DNA of 64,000 nucleotides from Anaerolineae bacterium (GTDB lineage Bacteria > Chloroflexota > Anaerolineae > Anaerolineales > Anaerolineaceae). Location of the stretch: the NCBI GenBank assembly GCA_013314735.1, contig JABUFD010000001.1, positions 930,001 to 994,000 of the forward strand. Reading direction: 5' to 3'. Positions 49,971-57,814 of this stretch are shown piece after piece; the first letter of the stretch is position 1, and each line of letters starts with the position of its first letter. The notes under the pieces are model-generated. The model was not told the DNA's origin, searched no databases, and saw only the letters and a list, made by a program, of their open reading frames with translations. A program made the translations under genes and the position numbers.

Positions 49971-50162
49971 ATGGTAAAAGACCAGGAACCAACTTCGATA
50001 ACGCTTTCGGAAACCGGAGGATTTAATTACAGTATCTGGCGCACTGAAGAGCCAGATGGAGAAATAACCTACCAACTGCAATTGAACAACATCACCATTC
50101 ATTTTTTTCAAGAAGAGTGGGATGAATTTTTACAGTTGGTACGGCAACTGCCAAAGAAATGA
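49971..50162 (+). CDS. Small hypothetical protein
   Basis: 63 residues, not recognised. GGAGATATCG precedes the ATG, 14 bases after the FHA stop, so probably cotranscribed. The sequence is strand-rich with FNYSIWRTEEPDGEITYQLQ and a C-terminal helix FFQEEWDEFLQLVRQLP; no signal or membrane helix. Convergent with the nnr gene, whose stop lies 1 base away. Confidence 0.6.
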   Translation: MVKDQEPTSITLSETGGFNYSIWRTEEPDGEITYQLQLNNITIHFFQEEWDEFLQLVRQLPKK

Positions 50163-50163
50163 G

Positions 50164-51711
50164 TCAGGGGAGCAATGTGATCCGGTAATGGCAATAGGCT
50201 GATGGATTGTTGCGAAATTCCTGCAACGCTGATGGAATGTAATCCATCAGCGTTGTTGCCGTTAATCCGTCTCTTACGGTATCTTCTGCTGCGAGATCTC
50301 CTGCCAATCCATGGAGAAAAACTGCTGTGCGGACAGCCTCCACCAATGAAATTGATTGGCAACTGACGGCCGCGATCATTCCGGTGAGCACATCACCTGT
50401 TCCGGGAGTTGCCATTCCATCATTACCGCTCATGTTATACCAAACCGAACCATCGGGAGTGCTGATTATGGTTCTTGCCGATTTCAGGACAATTGTCGCG
50501 TTCCATTTTCTTGCCATCTCTGGAACCAATTCGGGGGCATATGCCAGAATATCTGAGATTGATCGTTGTGCCAGCCGGGACATTTCGCCTGGATGGGGGG
50601 TAAGGATCAAAGGTCGTTCGAGTTTGACCCCAAGTAATTCCATATTCTGACTGAGCAGAGTCAGCCCGTCACCATCGATGATCAAAGGAGAAGAAAAATC
50701 GGCAAGCATCACATTGCGGAGGAGCTTCTCTGCTGAAGGCGTAAGTGAGAGACCACAACCAATTGTTATCACGTCGTGCTGGTTGAGCAGTGAGGCAATC
50801 GTATCGAATGCCTTATCACAAATTGATTTGTCGGATGACTGGGGGAGGGGAATCATGACAATTTCCGGCCCGAGACCGGCGATAATTGGGCAGATGGCTT
50901 GAGGAGCAGCAACCCTGGCGTAACCGCCACCACTTCGCAGGAAACTCATCGCGTTAAAGTAAGGTGCGCCGTAATAGTTAGCAGCCCCTCCAATAAATAG
51001 TGCCTGTCCAAAAGAACCTTTGTGACCCGCGGGATTCCGTGAAGGGAGATGAACAGGATCATTCACCATTTCATCGCTGTTGAATTCATAATACGGAGCA
51101 TCGAGGGGGGCAAAATAGAGTTTTTTGGATTGCGCGTAGCCACTATAAATTAATGATCGTTTTATTAGACCAAAAGAAATTACAAATGAACAGTTTTGAA
51201 CCCCGGGGGAAGGAAGATCAACTGCTGCGACAGCAATGGAAGCGCCTTGAATCCAATCAACAATGGCACTGTATTCATCGCGCAATGGAGGTTTGACGCC
51301 AACCCCAAAGAGAGCATCGATGATCAAATCAAAAGATGCAGGATTGAGGGATGAAAGATCCACCTCCTCGAATGCAACCAAGCGGAGGTGTTCACTTTGA
51401 AAGTGTTTCAGCATTTGGAATTGTGTCATCCAGGCTGCATGATTCGTCTGATTGCCTGGAGGGGGGGAGATAAGTGTTACATCACCGCCCGAGCACAACA
51501 GTTTTCGTGCAATTACCAGCCCATCAGCACCATTATTTCCGGGACCGCAGAAAACAATGAATTTCCTTCCTTGAATTATTCCTATTTCTTTGCAAACAGC
51601 CTCTCGGAATGCATTACCAGCATTTTCCATTAGTATTAACGAAGGGAAGCCAAACTGTTCAATAATTTGGTGATCAATTGCCAATGCTTCATCATTTGTG
51701 AATACGTACAT
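50164..51711 (-). CDS. nnr: Bifunctional NAD(P)H-hydrate epimerase / dehydratase
   Basis: 515 residues that repair damaged (hydrated) NADH and NADPH. N-terminal epimerase (YjeF_N) with MENAGNAFREAV, VFCGPGNNGADGLVIAR; C-terminal ADP-dependent dehydratase (YjeF_C) with FGQALFIGGAANYYGAPYF, LTPHPGEMSRL, and NMSGNDGMATPGTGDVLTGM. Soluble. Convergent with the FHA operon and divergent from the ABC-2 exporter. Confidence 0.94.
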   Translation of the reverse strand: MYVFTNDEALAIDHQIIEQFGFPSLILMENAGNAFREAVCKEIGIIQGRKFIVFCGPGNNGADGLVIARKLLCSGGDVTLISPPPGNQTNHAAWMTQFQMLKHFQSEHLRLVAFEEVDLSSLNPASFDLIIDALFGVGVKPPLRDEYSAIVDWIQGASIAVAAVDLPSPGVQNCSFVISFGLIKRSLIYSGYAQSKKLYFAPLDAPYYEFNSDEMVNDPVHLPSRNPAGHKGSFGQALFIGGAANYYGAPYFNAMSFLRSGGGYARVAAPQAICPIIAGLGPEIVMIPLPQSSDKSICDKAFDTIASLLNQHDVITIGCGLSLTPSAEKLLRNVMLADFSSPLIIDGDGLTLLSQNMELLGVKLERPLILTPHPGEMSRLAQRSISDILAYAPELVPEMARKWNATIVLKSARTIISTPDGSVWYNMSGNDGMATPGTGDVLTGMIAAVSCQSISLVEAVRTAVFLHGLAGDLAAEDTVRDGLTATTLMDYIPSALQEFRNNPSAYCHYRITLLP

Positions 51712-51721
51712 GGTCTGTCCT

Positions 51722-51750
51722 TTGCCACAACCTTAGGGTTCACTTATAAT
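51722..51750 (+). promoter_or_regulatory. Promoter of the ABC-2 exporter operon
   Basis: TTGCCA (51722-51727), 17 bases, TATAAT (51745-51750), about 31 bases before the first start codon. Confidence 0.7.
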
Positions 51751-51781
51751 ATACTACCAATGAGACTGTGGAGATACGAGA

Positions 51782-52573
51782 TTGCTTGCCAGTATAAAAG
51801 TCATTCAAACTACCGCCAAACAACAACTCCAATATAGAACTGCAGTTTTCGCTGGCCTGGTAACAAATATCGCATGGGGCATATTTCGATATTACCTGAT
51901 TAATGCTTTTTTTTCTGAAAGCCCAAGCATTAATGGTTTTACTCAAAGTGCAGCTCAAACGTATGTGCCATTAACGCAGGGATTAATGGTGTTTTTAAAT
52001 ACTTTTGGTTCGATGGAAATCAGCCAGGCGGTTCGGCAAGGGGATGTTGCAGTAAGCCTGCTTCGACCCATGTCATTCCTGAAATATTGGATGTCTTATT
52101 ATGCTGGCAAATCATTCATTAATTTGTTGCTGAGAAGCATTTTGCTGTTATTGGTTTTCCATTTACTTTTTCCGATCGGGACTCCTGCAACACCATTGCA
52201 GTTCTTTTTCTTCTTGGTCTCCCTTACCCTCAGTTGGTTAATCAGCCATTTGTGGATAATCGTAATTAACCTGTCTGCATTCTGGGTGACAGATGCCACC
52301 GGAGTTCTGCGGATGGTGTTTGCAATTCAGCAATTGTTAACAGGTATGTTATTTCCTCTCCGCATTCTACCTAACTGGTTTCAGGAGATCGTCCGATTTA
52401 CTCCGTTTCCTAGTATGTTAAATACACCTATCGAAATTTTCACAAATATAGTGGGCGGTGCCGAGTTAACATTTATGGTCCTTCAGCAGCTCGTATGGGT
52501 TGGTCTGCTGTATGTGGGTGTGAAACGTGTGTATCGGGCGGGAATTCATCAATTAGAAATTAACGGTGGGTAA
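51782..52573 (+). CDS. ABC-2 type exporter permease, first subunit
   Basis: 263 residues with about six membrane helices, of the DUF990-type ABC-2 permease family: LGTTAKQQLQYRTAV-like N-terminus (here VIQTTAKQQLQYRTAVFAGL), RQGDVAVSLLRPMSFLKYW, and SAFWVTDATGVLRMVF. These families work as two permeases with one ATPase. Starts with an TTG at 51782. Overlaps the second permease by eight bases. Confidence 0.87.
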   Translation: MLASIKVIQTTAKQQLQYRTAVFAGLVTNIAWGIFRYYLINAFFSESPSINGFTQSAAQTYVPLTQGLMVFLNTFGSMEISQAVRQGDVAVSLLRPMSFLKYWMSYYAGKSFINLLLRSILLLLVFHLLFPIGTPATPLQFFFFLVSLTLSWLISHLWIIVINLSAFWVTDATGVLRMVFAIQQLLTGMLFPLRILPNWFQEIVRFTPFPSMLNTPIEIFTNIVGGAELTFMVLQQLVWVGLLYVGVKRVYRAGIHQLEINGG

Positions 52574-53396
52574 GACAATGGTTCTGACATGGAAGTATGC
52601 AGTCATGTATTTCCGTTTATTGTCTATGCAGGTCCGATCTCAGGCAAGTTATAAAGCATCGATGTTAATGGATGTGATCAGCACTTCGTTGTATGGACTG
52701 ACGGAAATCATCGGGATTTTAATGATCGTTAATCGATTGGGACATATTAGTCATTGGACAACCTGGGAAATGGCATTTTTATTGGCTATGGCCGAATTCT
52801 CTTTTGGTATGATGGACCTTATTTATAGCGGATTTGACCCTGATTATTTTGCCCCGGCTATCCGCCGTGGTGATTTTGATGTATTCTTGCTTCGGCCGTA
52901 CCCGGTCACACTTCAGGTGTTGGGTTCCCGATTTGTCATGAGAAGGTTAGGACGAATTTTAATTGGTTTCAGCGTAATGGTTATAACATTGATCAACCTG
53001 AAAATTGCATTGACGGTCGGTATTTGCGCTTACATGATAATAATTATTTTCTCCCAGGTAACCTTGTTCGGTTCCTTCTTTATCTTTGGATCGACGATTA
53101 CCTTTTGGACAATAGAAAGGATCGAAGCTGTAAACATCATCACCTATGGAGGACGCGAGGTGATTACATATCCGATGGAGATATTTCCTGTATGGTTAAG
53201 GCAAATATTCACCTTCGTCATACCGTTCATATTCATGAATTATGCACCTGCGGTTTTTATTCTTGGCAAGCAAGATATGCTAAGCTTACCCCATTACGCT
53301 CCTTTTCTGGCCCCGGTGATCAGTGGGGTTTTTACACTGCTAACCATTTGTTTTTGGAAGTATGGAAAGAAACATTACCAGAGTTCAGGCACATGA
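52566..53396 (+). CDS. ABC-2 type exporter permease, second subunit
   Basis: 276 residues, six helices, paralogous to the previous subunit: MQVRSQASYKASMLMDVIST, YFAPAIRRGDFDVFLLRPYP and FGSTITFWTIERIEAVNII. It overlaps both neighbours (8 bases with the first permease, ATGA with the ATPase), so all three are translated in one unit. Substrate not predictable; DUF990-type exporters have been linked to peptides and lipids. Confidence 0.88.
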   Translation: MGKTMVLTWKYAVMYFRLLSMQVRSQASYKASMLMDVISTSLYGLTEIIGILMIVNRLGHISHWTTWEMAFLLAMAEFSFGMMDLIYSGFDPDYFAPAIRRGDFDVFLLRPYPVTLQVLGSRFVMRRLGRILIGFSVMVITLINLKIALTVGICAYMIIIIFSQVTLFGSFFIFGSTITFWTIERIEAVNIITYGGREVITYPMEIFPVWLRQIFTFVIPFIFMNYAPAVFILGKQDMLSLPHYAPFLAPVISGVFTLLTICFWKYGKKHYQSSGT

Positions 53397-54367
53397 AAGG
53401 AACTGGTTTATTGAACGCCATCATACAAGTTGACAACATTGTAAAAAAATTTCGTGGGCGTAGTTCACTCTTTCGTAAACTAAGTATCCCTGAAACCATT
53501 GCTGTAGATCATATCAGCTTTGTCGTTCCTGCTGGTGAGTTTGTTGGATACCTTGGACCAAATGGAGCGGGAAAATCGACCACGATAAAAATGCTGGCCG
53601 GATTGCTGGTTCCCACATCGGGCTCGATCCATGTTAACGGGTTGGTACCATGGCGAGATCGCACGCGTTACGTGAAGCAGATCGGTGTAGTGTTTGGTCA
53701 ACGATCTACATTATGGTGGGACTTGCCTTTGATCGATTCTCTGGAGTTGATTCGCCATATGTATGATGTTCCGCTCGCAAGGTACAAAGACAATCTGCAA
53801 TTTTTCTCACGCTTACTCGACCTGGACGAATTCCTTCTTCAGCCTGTCCGGACATTATCGCTGGGTCAGCGAATGCGCGCAGAGTTAAGTGCGGCATTAT
53901 TGTTTGACCCGAAAATCCTTTTCCTGGATGAACCGACCATTGGGCTCGATATCGTTGCCAAAGACCGCATTCGCACCTTTCTCGCCGACATTAATCAGCG
54001 GCGGGAAACGACAATCATCCTCACAACCCATGACTTATCGGACGTGGAAAAGTTATGCCGCTCAATCATGATCATTGACCATGGTCAAATTGTTTATGGG
54101 GGGAGCCTGGCTGGTCTTGCAGAACGTGTTGGCGGAAGCACAACAATGATTGTTGATGTAGTTGAAGAGCCGGTTGATTTTTGCTTTTTTGGCGTGAATA
54201 AGGTTACAATAACCAACAGGCGGTTGGCATTAGAATTTCTGCCTCAGAATGTTAACGTTGGCGATTTGATAACGGCGATCTCCCAGGCGTACACGATCCG
54301 AGATATTGAATTCAAGAAACCTTCAATAGAAAGTATTGTGATGGAGATCTATGGGGAGGCGAGATAA
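53393..54367 (+). CDS. ABC-2 exporter ATP-binding protein
   Basis: 324 residues with Walker A GPNGAGKSTTIKMLAG, the family-typical IGVVFGQRSTLWWDLPLIDS, signature LSLGQRMRAELSAALL, Walker B ILFLDEPTIGLD and TTHDLSDVEKL. The LSLGQRMRAEL form goes with DUF990 permeases. The ATG at 53393 overlaps the second permease's stop; longer frames to 53024 lie inside that gene. A C-terminal domain of about 80 residues follows, as in NatA/DrrA-type ATPases. Confidence 0.93.
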   Translation: MKGTGLLNAIIQVDNIVKKFRGRSSLFRKLSIPETIAVDHISFVVPAGEFVGYLGPNGAGKSTTIKMLAGLLVPTSGSIHVNGLVPWRDRTRYVKQIGVVFGQRSTLWWDLPLIDSLELIRHMYDVPLARYKDNLQFFSRLLDLDEFLLQPVRTLSLGQRMRAELSAALLFDPKILFLDEPTIGLDIVAKDRIRTFLADINQRRETTIILTTHDLSDVEKLCRSIMIIDHGQIVYGGSLAGLAERVGGSTTMIVDVVEEPVDFCFFGVNKVTITNRRLALEFLPQNVNVGDLITAISQAYTIRDIEFKKPSIESIVMEIYGEAR

Positions 54368-54390
54368 ATAGGACGGACTTAAATGGATAA

Positions 54391-54463
54391 AGCCACCGAA
54401 GGGAATCGAACCCTTGACCGGGCGCTTACGAAGCGTCTGCTCTGCCGGCTGAGCTACGGTGGC
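54391..54463 (-). tRNA. tRNA-Thr (anticodon CGT)
   Basis: Minus strand: acceptor GCCACCG/CGGTGGC, anticodon loop TTCGTAA (CGT), anticodon stem GACGC/GCGCC with one A-C mismatch, T loop TTCGATT, discriminator T. CCA not encoded. This isoacceptor would not match the ACC specifier of the thrS T-box. Confidence 0.92.
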
Positions 54464-54542
54464 AACGGATAGATTATACCAATCATACCTAAGCTTGGCA
54501 AGAATTCAAAAATGCGTTGCCAGCTGGTTGCGTTATGTTCGC

Positions 54543-55436
54543 TTAATTCCTGGCATGTGCCACAGTGGCGATCGCTTTAAGATGAGCGGGACTTGTTCCA
54601 CAGCATCCACCAACGATACTGGCTCCCGCGGCGATCCAGGCAGGTACCCTGGCACTCATATCATCTGGTGAAATGGAATAAACTGAGTTACCTGCTTCAT
54701 CAACAGTGGGTAAACCAGCATTTGGCTTAAACCATATCAGGCGTTGGCTTGCAGAGTGAACCAATTGCAGAACTTCAAAGTTCTCTTCGAGGGAACGCCC
54801 ACAGTTTATACCCAGAATATCGACCGGCAATTTTCCGATTTCTTCCGCAAATTGCTCCGGGCGTACACCCATCATCGTACGTTTTCCCCGGTCAAATGAG
54901 AAAGAACAAACAAGTGGTATTGATGGAGACACTTCCCGTACGGCTTGAATGGCCAGGGTGGCTTCAACCAGGTCAAATTGGGTTTCGATCACTACCAGGT
55001 CAACATTTGCCTCTATCAGTACCTCCGCCTGTGCTCTTATGGCCGATAGGGCATCATTTGTTGATAACGTTCCAAGCGGTTGCAACAGTTGGCCAAGAGG
55101 ACCAATTGATCCACCAATATAAACCGGGAATTCACTGACAGCCTGTTGCGCAAGGGCAACTGCCTGGCGATTAATTTCCACGTAACATTCATCCAGATGA
55201 TGTTGAAGTAAGCGTGTCGGCGATGCACCAAAAGTGCAGGTCAAAATGATGTCAGAACCACTGGTAACGAAATCGGTATAAAGCCCATGGATCATATCCG
55301 GCTTTTCCATGATCCATCTTTCGGGGGATTCACCTTTCTCCAGACCGCGTTTTTGTAAATTGGTGCCTGTTGCCCCGTCACTGACAAGGACATCTCCATT
55401 TTTCAAGCGGGTTATCAAATCAGGTTTTGTACCCAT
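54543..55436 (-). CDS. Homocysteine S-methyltransferase-type protein
   Basis: 297 residues, equal to the N-terminal homocysteine-binding barrel of MetH alone. It shows LVSDGATGTNLQKRGL, ILTCTFGASPTRLL, the first zinc Cys in LGINCGRSLEEN and the zinc pair in IVGGCCGTSPAHL. The usual cobalamin, pterin and reactivation domains are absent. AGGAGG precedes the ATG at 55436. The corrinoid-protein gene lies upstream on the same strand, so the two could work as pieces of a split methionine synthase, or the barrel may use S-methylmethionine. Confidence 0.87.
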   Translation of the reverse strand: MGTKPDLITRLKNGDVLVSDGATGTNLQKRGLEKGESPERWIMEKPDMIHGLYTDFVTSGSDIILTCTFGASPTRLLQHHLDECYVEINRQAVALAQQAVSEFPVYIGGSIGPLGQLLQPLGTLSTNDALSAIRAQAEVLIEANVDLVVIETQFDLVEATLAIQAVREVSPSIPLVCSFSFDRGKRTMMGVRPEQFAEEIGKLPVDILGINCGRSLEENFEVLQLVHSASQRLIWFKPNAGLPTVDEAGNSVYSISPDDMSARVPAWIAAGASIVGGCCGTSPAHLKAIATVAHARN

Positions 55437-55537
55437 GCTACATCCTCCTCTGGCATCATCTAGATACATTCATTATAATCCGTTTCCTGCGGAATGTTTG
55501 TTCAAAGGAGGGTGCATGGCCTTCGTATTATGTGACA

Positions 55538-55571
55538 AAAGAGCTGCGAAGCAAAAATTCGCAGCTCTTTC
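55538..55571. terminator. Hairpin between corrinoid-protein and homocysteine-methyltransferase genes
   Basis: Perfect 13-bp stem AAAGAGCTGCGAA / TTCGCAGCTCTTT with a 7-base loop. On the minus strand the stem ends in TTTTG, giving a plausible terminator for the corrinoid-protein message and partial insulation of the methyltransferase gene. Confidence 0.7.
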
Positions 55572-55609
55572 TGTTTCCATTAAAGTAAGGTGTCTACAGG
55601 ACCTTGTAT

Positions 55610-56248
55610 TTACGCGGCCATCAATTTTTTGGCCAACGAAACCGCCTGGCTGGCATCAGGGGCATATCCATCTGCGCCGATTTCTTTGGCGAATTGGTCA
55701 GTCAGCGGTGCTCCGCCAACCATCACTTTTACCTTGCCGCGGACACCGGCTGTTTCCAGAGCCTCAATTGTTGCTTTCATATTCGGCATTGTCGTTGTCA
55801 GGAGGGCTGACATAGCCAGGACGTTGCAACCATGGTCACGCACTGCTTCTACAAACTGTTCGGGTTTAACATCTGTACCCAGATCAACAATTTCAAATGA
55901 AGCACCTTCTAGCATCATGCAGACTAAATTTTTGCCGATGTCATGGAGATCGCCCTTCACAGTGCCGGCAGCAACTTTGCCGATGGGTTTGAAGTCTTCC
56001 TCGACCAGAATTGGTTTCAGGATGGACAAGCCGCTTTGCATAGCTCGGGCTGCAATCAGCATTTCGGGAACGAAATATTCGCCTTCCTCAAATAAACGCC
56101 CGACTTCAGCCATCGCTGCCACCAGACCTTCGTTCAGGATTTTGTCTGCGCTTAAGCCGGACTCCAACGCTTCCTTCACTTTGGCTTCAGTAACTTTCTG
56201 CGCGCCATCAAGGATGCTTTCAAAAATATTCTCAATGATTTGATCCAT
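55610..56248 (-). CDS. Cobalamin-binding corrinoid protein (MtbC/MetH-type)
   Basis: 212 residues: an N-terminal helical cap domain (SADKILNEGLVAAMAEVGRL) and a C-terminal Rossmann B12-binding domain with the lower-axial motif GDLHDIGKNLVCMML (DxHxxG), later VLAMSALLTTTMPNM and MVGGAPLTDQFAKEIG. It carries a methyl group between a substrate methyltransferase and an acceptor. GGAGG lies 6 bases before the ATG. No methyltransferase for methylamine, methanol or glycine betaine is in the window; the neighbouring homocysteine barrel is the likeliest acceptor. Its promoter overlaps a large palindrome. Confidence 0.9.
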   Translation of the reverse strand: MDQIIENIFESILDGAQKVTEAKVKEALESGLSADKILNEGLVAAMAEVGRLFEEGEYFVPEMLIAARAMQSGLSILKPILVEEDFKPIGKVAAGTVKGDLHDIGKNLVCMMLEGASFEIVDLGTDVKPEQFVEAVRDHGCNVLAMSALLTTTMPNMKATIEALETAGVRGKVKVMVGGAPLTDQFAKEIGADGYAPDASQAVSLAKKLMAA

Positions 56249-56299
56249 TTCATACCTCCAAGTAGAAAAAGACAGTAGTGGTTAGCTCCAGCTGCGATT

Positions 56300-56324
56300 G
56301 TACCACGTTTGGCCAAACTGGTAC
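56300..56324. promoter_or_regulatory. Operator-like palindrome over the corrinoid-protein promoter
   Basis: GTACCAcGTTTGG / CCAAACTGGTAC: removing one C leaves a perfect 24-base palindrome. On the minus strand it ends in TACAAT, usable as a -10 about 40 bases before the gene start. The layout is that of a dimeric repressor site. Confidence 0.6.
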
Positions 56325-56351
56325 TAAAAAAATGAAAAGGAGGAAGTTCAT

Positions 56352-56438
56352 TTGAAAAAGAGCACCGTTCATCAAAACTGTCGTCATTGTTGGCGAAGCA
56401 GAAGAGAAGCGAGGAGAGGGATGTCTGTTGTTCTCTGA
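56352..56438 (+). CDS. Possible 28-residue peptide
   Basis: A TTG at 56352 stands 8 bases after AAAGGAGG, the strongest ribosome-binding sequence in this intergenic region, and opens a frame of 28 codons ending in TGA. The product is basic, with a CRHC pair near the middle (residues 10-13). The region 56249-56607 (359 bases) otherwise holds the corrinoid promoter palindrome, the recombinase promoter and an inverted repeat. No relatives known to me; could be chance. Confidence 0.25.
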   Translation: MKKSTVHQNCRHCWRSRREARRGMSVVL

Positions 56439-56524
56439 CTCAATTTGCAGATATCACTTCGGCCGAAAACGATCTGATATGTTAAAAAGGTCAGCGTTCC
56501 TGGTTCAATATACCCTCCGATGGA

Positions 56525-56553
56525 TTGACAAGTGAGATTAAAATGGCTATACT
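56525..56553 (+). promoter_or_regulatory. Near-consensus promoter of the tyrosine recombinase
   Basis: TTGACA (56525-56530), 17 bases, TATACT (56548-56553). The best sigma-70 promoter in the window; start point expected near 56560, within the inverted repeat that follows. Confidence 0.8.
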
Positions 56554-56557
56554 ATAG

Positions 56558-56584
56558 TTACTGATTATTTAAAGAAATCAGTAA
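56558..56584. repeat. Inverted repeat at the recombinase transcription start
   Basis: TTACTGATT and AATCAGTAA, 9-bp perfect arms with a 9-base AT-rich centre, placed across the expected start point and ending 23 bases before the start codon. It fits an operator or a recombinase-binding dyad. Confidence 0.6.
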
Positions 56585-56607
56585 ATATGATTAAATTTGA
56601 GGACCCA

Positions 56608-57684
56608 ATGGAACAAAAAGACCTGACAGACCAAAAGCATGAACATTCAAAATTGTCGGTTGTTACCAAAACAATGTTGTTGAATGAACGCATCGCACAG
56701 GCTGCAAACAATGCGGCAGCGCAATCACGATTTTCAGATTACCAACAGAGAAAATCCGATCAGACTTTACGCAGGCAACGGTCTGATCTGGGGTTATTTC
56801 AGGAATTTCTCGCATTTGTTGGTGTGCAAATTGATGTCCACTTATTTGAAGATGCGGCAGGATGGCGGTCTGTTTCCTGGGGTCTCGTGGAAAGTTTTGT
56901 TCGTTGGCAGCTTAAGGAAGGTTATGCGATTAACTCGATCAATGTCAGACTCTCTACTGTGAAAAGCTATGCGAAATTAGCCATGCAAAGTGGCTTCCTG
57001 TCTGCCGAAAGCTACGCCATGATTCGCGCGGTAACAGGTTTCGGACATAAGGAAGGCGTGCGGATTGACCAGCGACGGGAAAATGTGCGTGTTGGGCTAA
57101 AAAAAGAAGAGGCTGTTGTAATATCCCCCATACAGGCGGCATTATTAAAAGATCAGCCCAATACTCCTCAAGGCCGCCGTGATGTTTTGATGATGTGCTT
57201 ATTCCTGGACCATGGCTTGCGTGTCGGCGAAGTGGCCTCACTCATAACTACCGATGTAGATCTGCCGAACGGTTTGCTGGTGTTTTTTCGAGAAAAAGTG
57301 TCAAAAACGCAAAAGCACCGCATGAGTCGAGATACTCTGGATGCTTTGAATCGATGCGTGGCATATCATGACCTGTATATTGGTGGCCCCCCCCTCCCCT
57401 TGCTGCGGCGCAGTATGAAAAACAAAGAGTTATCTGCACATGGAATGAGCGAACGCGGCATAACGCATCGCGTTATGGTTCTGGGAAAACAAATTGGATT
57501 GCTTGGGCTCAGCGCGCATGACTGTCGGCATTATTGGGCTACTGCAGCTGCCCGACATGGCACTGATCCCTTTGTGTTACAGGAGGCGGGAGGCTGGGCT
57601 TCGCTGGCCATGCCACGTCGTTATATCGAGGAAAACGATATTGCCAACGCAGGGATTCGCTTAAACGATGATGCATATGAATAA
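56608..57684 (+). CDS. Tyrosine recombinase (phage-integrase family)
   Basis: 358 residues. An N-terminal SAM-like core-binding domain (about 50-160, LRRQRSDLGLFQEFLAFVGV) leads to the catalytic domain with the full set: Arg in DHGLRVGEVASL, Lys about VSKTQKHRMSR, HxxR in SAHDCRHYWATAA, Trp in GGWASLAMPRRY and the nucleophile Tyr after it. So it should be active. GAGG stands 5 bases before the ATG at 56608; an ATG at 56587 has none. It is not next to phage or plasmid genes. XerC/D-like length is about 300, so it has an N-terminal extension. Confidence 0.88.
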   Translation: MEQKDLTDQKHEHSKLSVVTKTMLLNERIAQAANNAAAQSRFSDYQQRKSDQTLRRQRSDLGLFQEFLAFVGVQIDVHLFEDAAGWRSVSWGLVESFVRWQLKEGYAINSINVRLSTVKSYAKLAMQSGFLSAESYAMIRAVTGFGHKEGVRIDQRRENVRVGLKKEEAVVISPIQAALLKDQPNTPQGRRDVLMMCLFLDHGLRVGEVASLITTDVDLPNGLLVFFREKVSKTQKHRMSRDTLDALNRCVAYHDLYIGGPPLPLLRRSMKNKELSAHGMSERGITHRVMVLGKQIGLLGLSAHDCRHYWATAAARHGTDPFVLQEAGGWASLAMPRRYIEENDIANAGIRLNDDAYE

Positions 57685-57689
57685 ACCAG

Positions 57690-57706
57690 GGTAAACGGCG
57701 TTTACC
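57690..57706. repeat. 17-bp dyad just after the recombinase gene
   Basis: GGTAAACG-G-CGTTTACC: perfect 8-bp arms about one central base, 5 bases past the stop codon, without a T run. Could be a recombinase core site or a regulator site. Confidence 0.5.
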
Positions 57707-57752
57707 AGCGCAAATCCCGTTAGTACATAGTACACGGAACCACCATGAAATA

Positions 57753-57788
57753 AGAAAGCGACGGGCGATAAGTCACCCGTCGCTTTCT
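57753..57788. terminator. Terminator between the recombinase and repeat-protein genes
   Basis: 13-bp arms AGAAAGCGACGGG / CCCGTCGCTTTCT with a 10-base loop, between convergent genes; T-rich tails are short on both strands. Confidence 0.7.
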
Positions 57789-57814
57789 CTACAAGAAATC
57801 AACAAAAGAACGAA

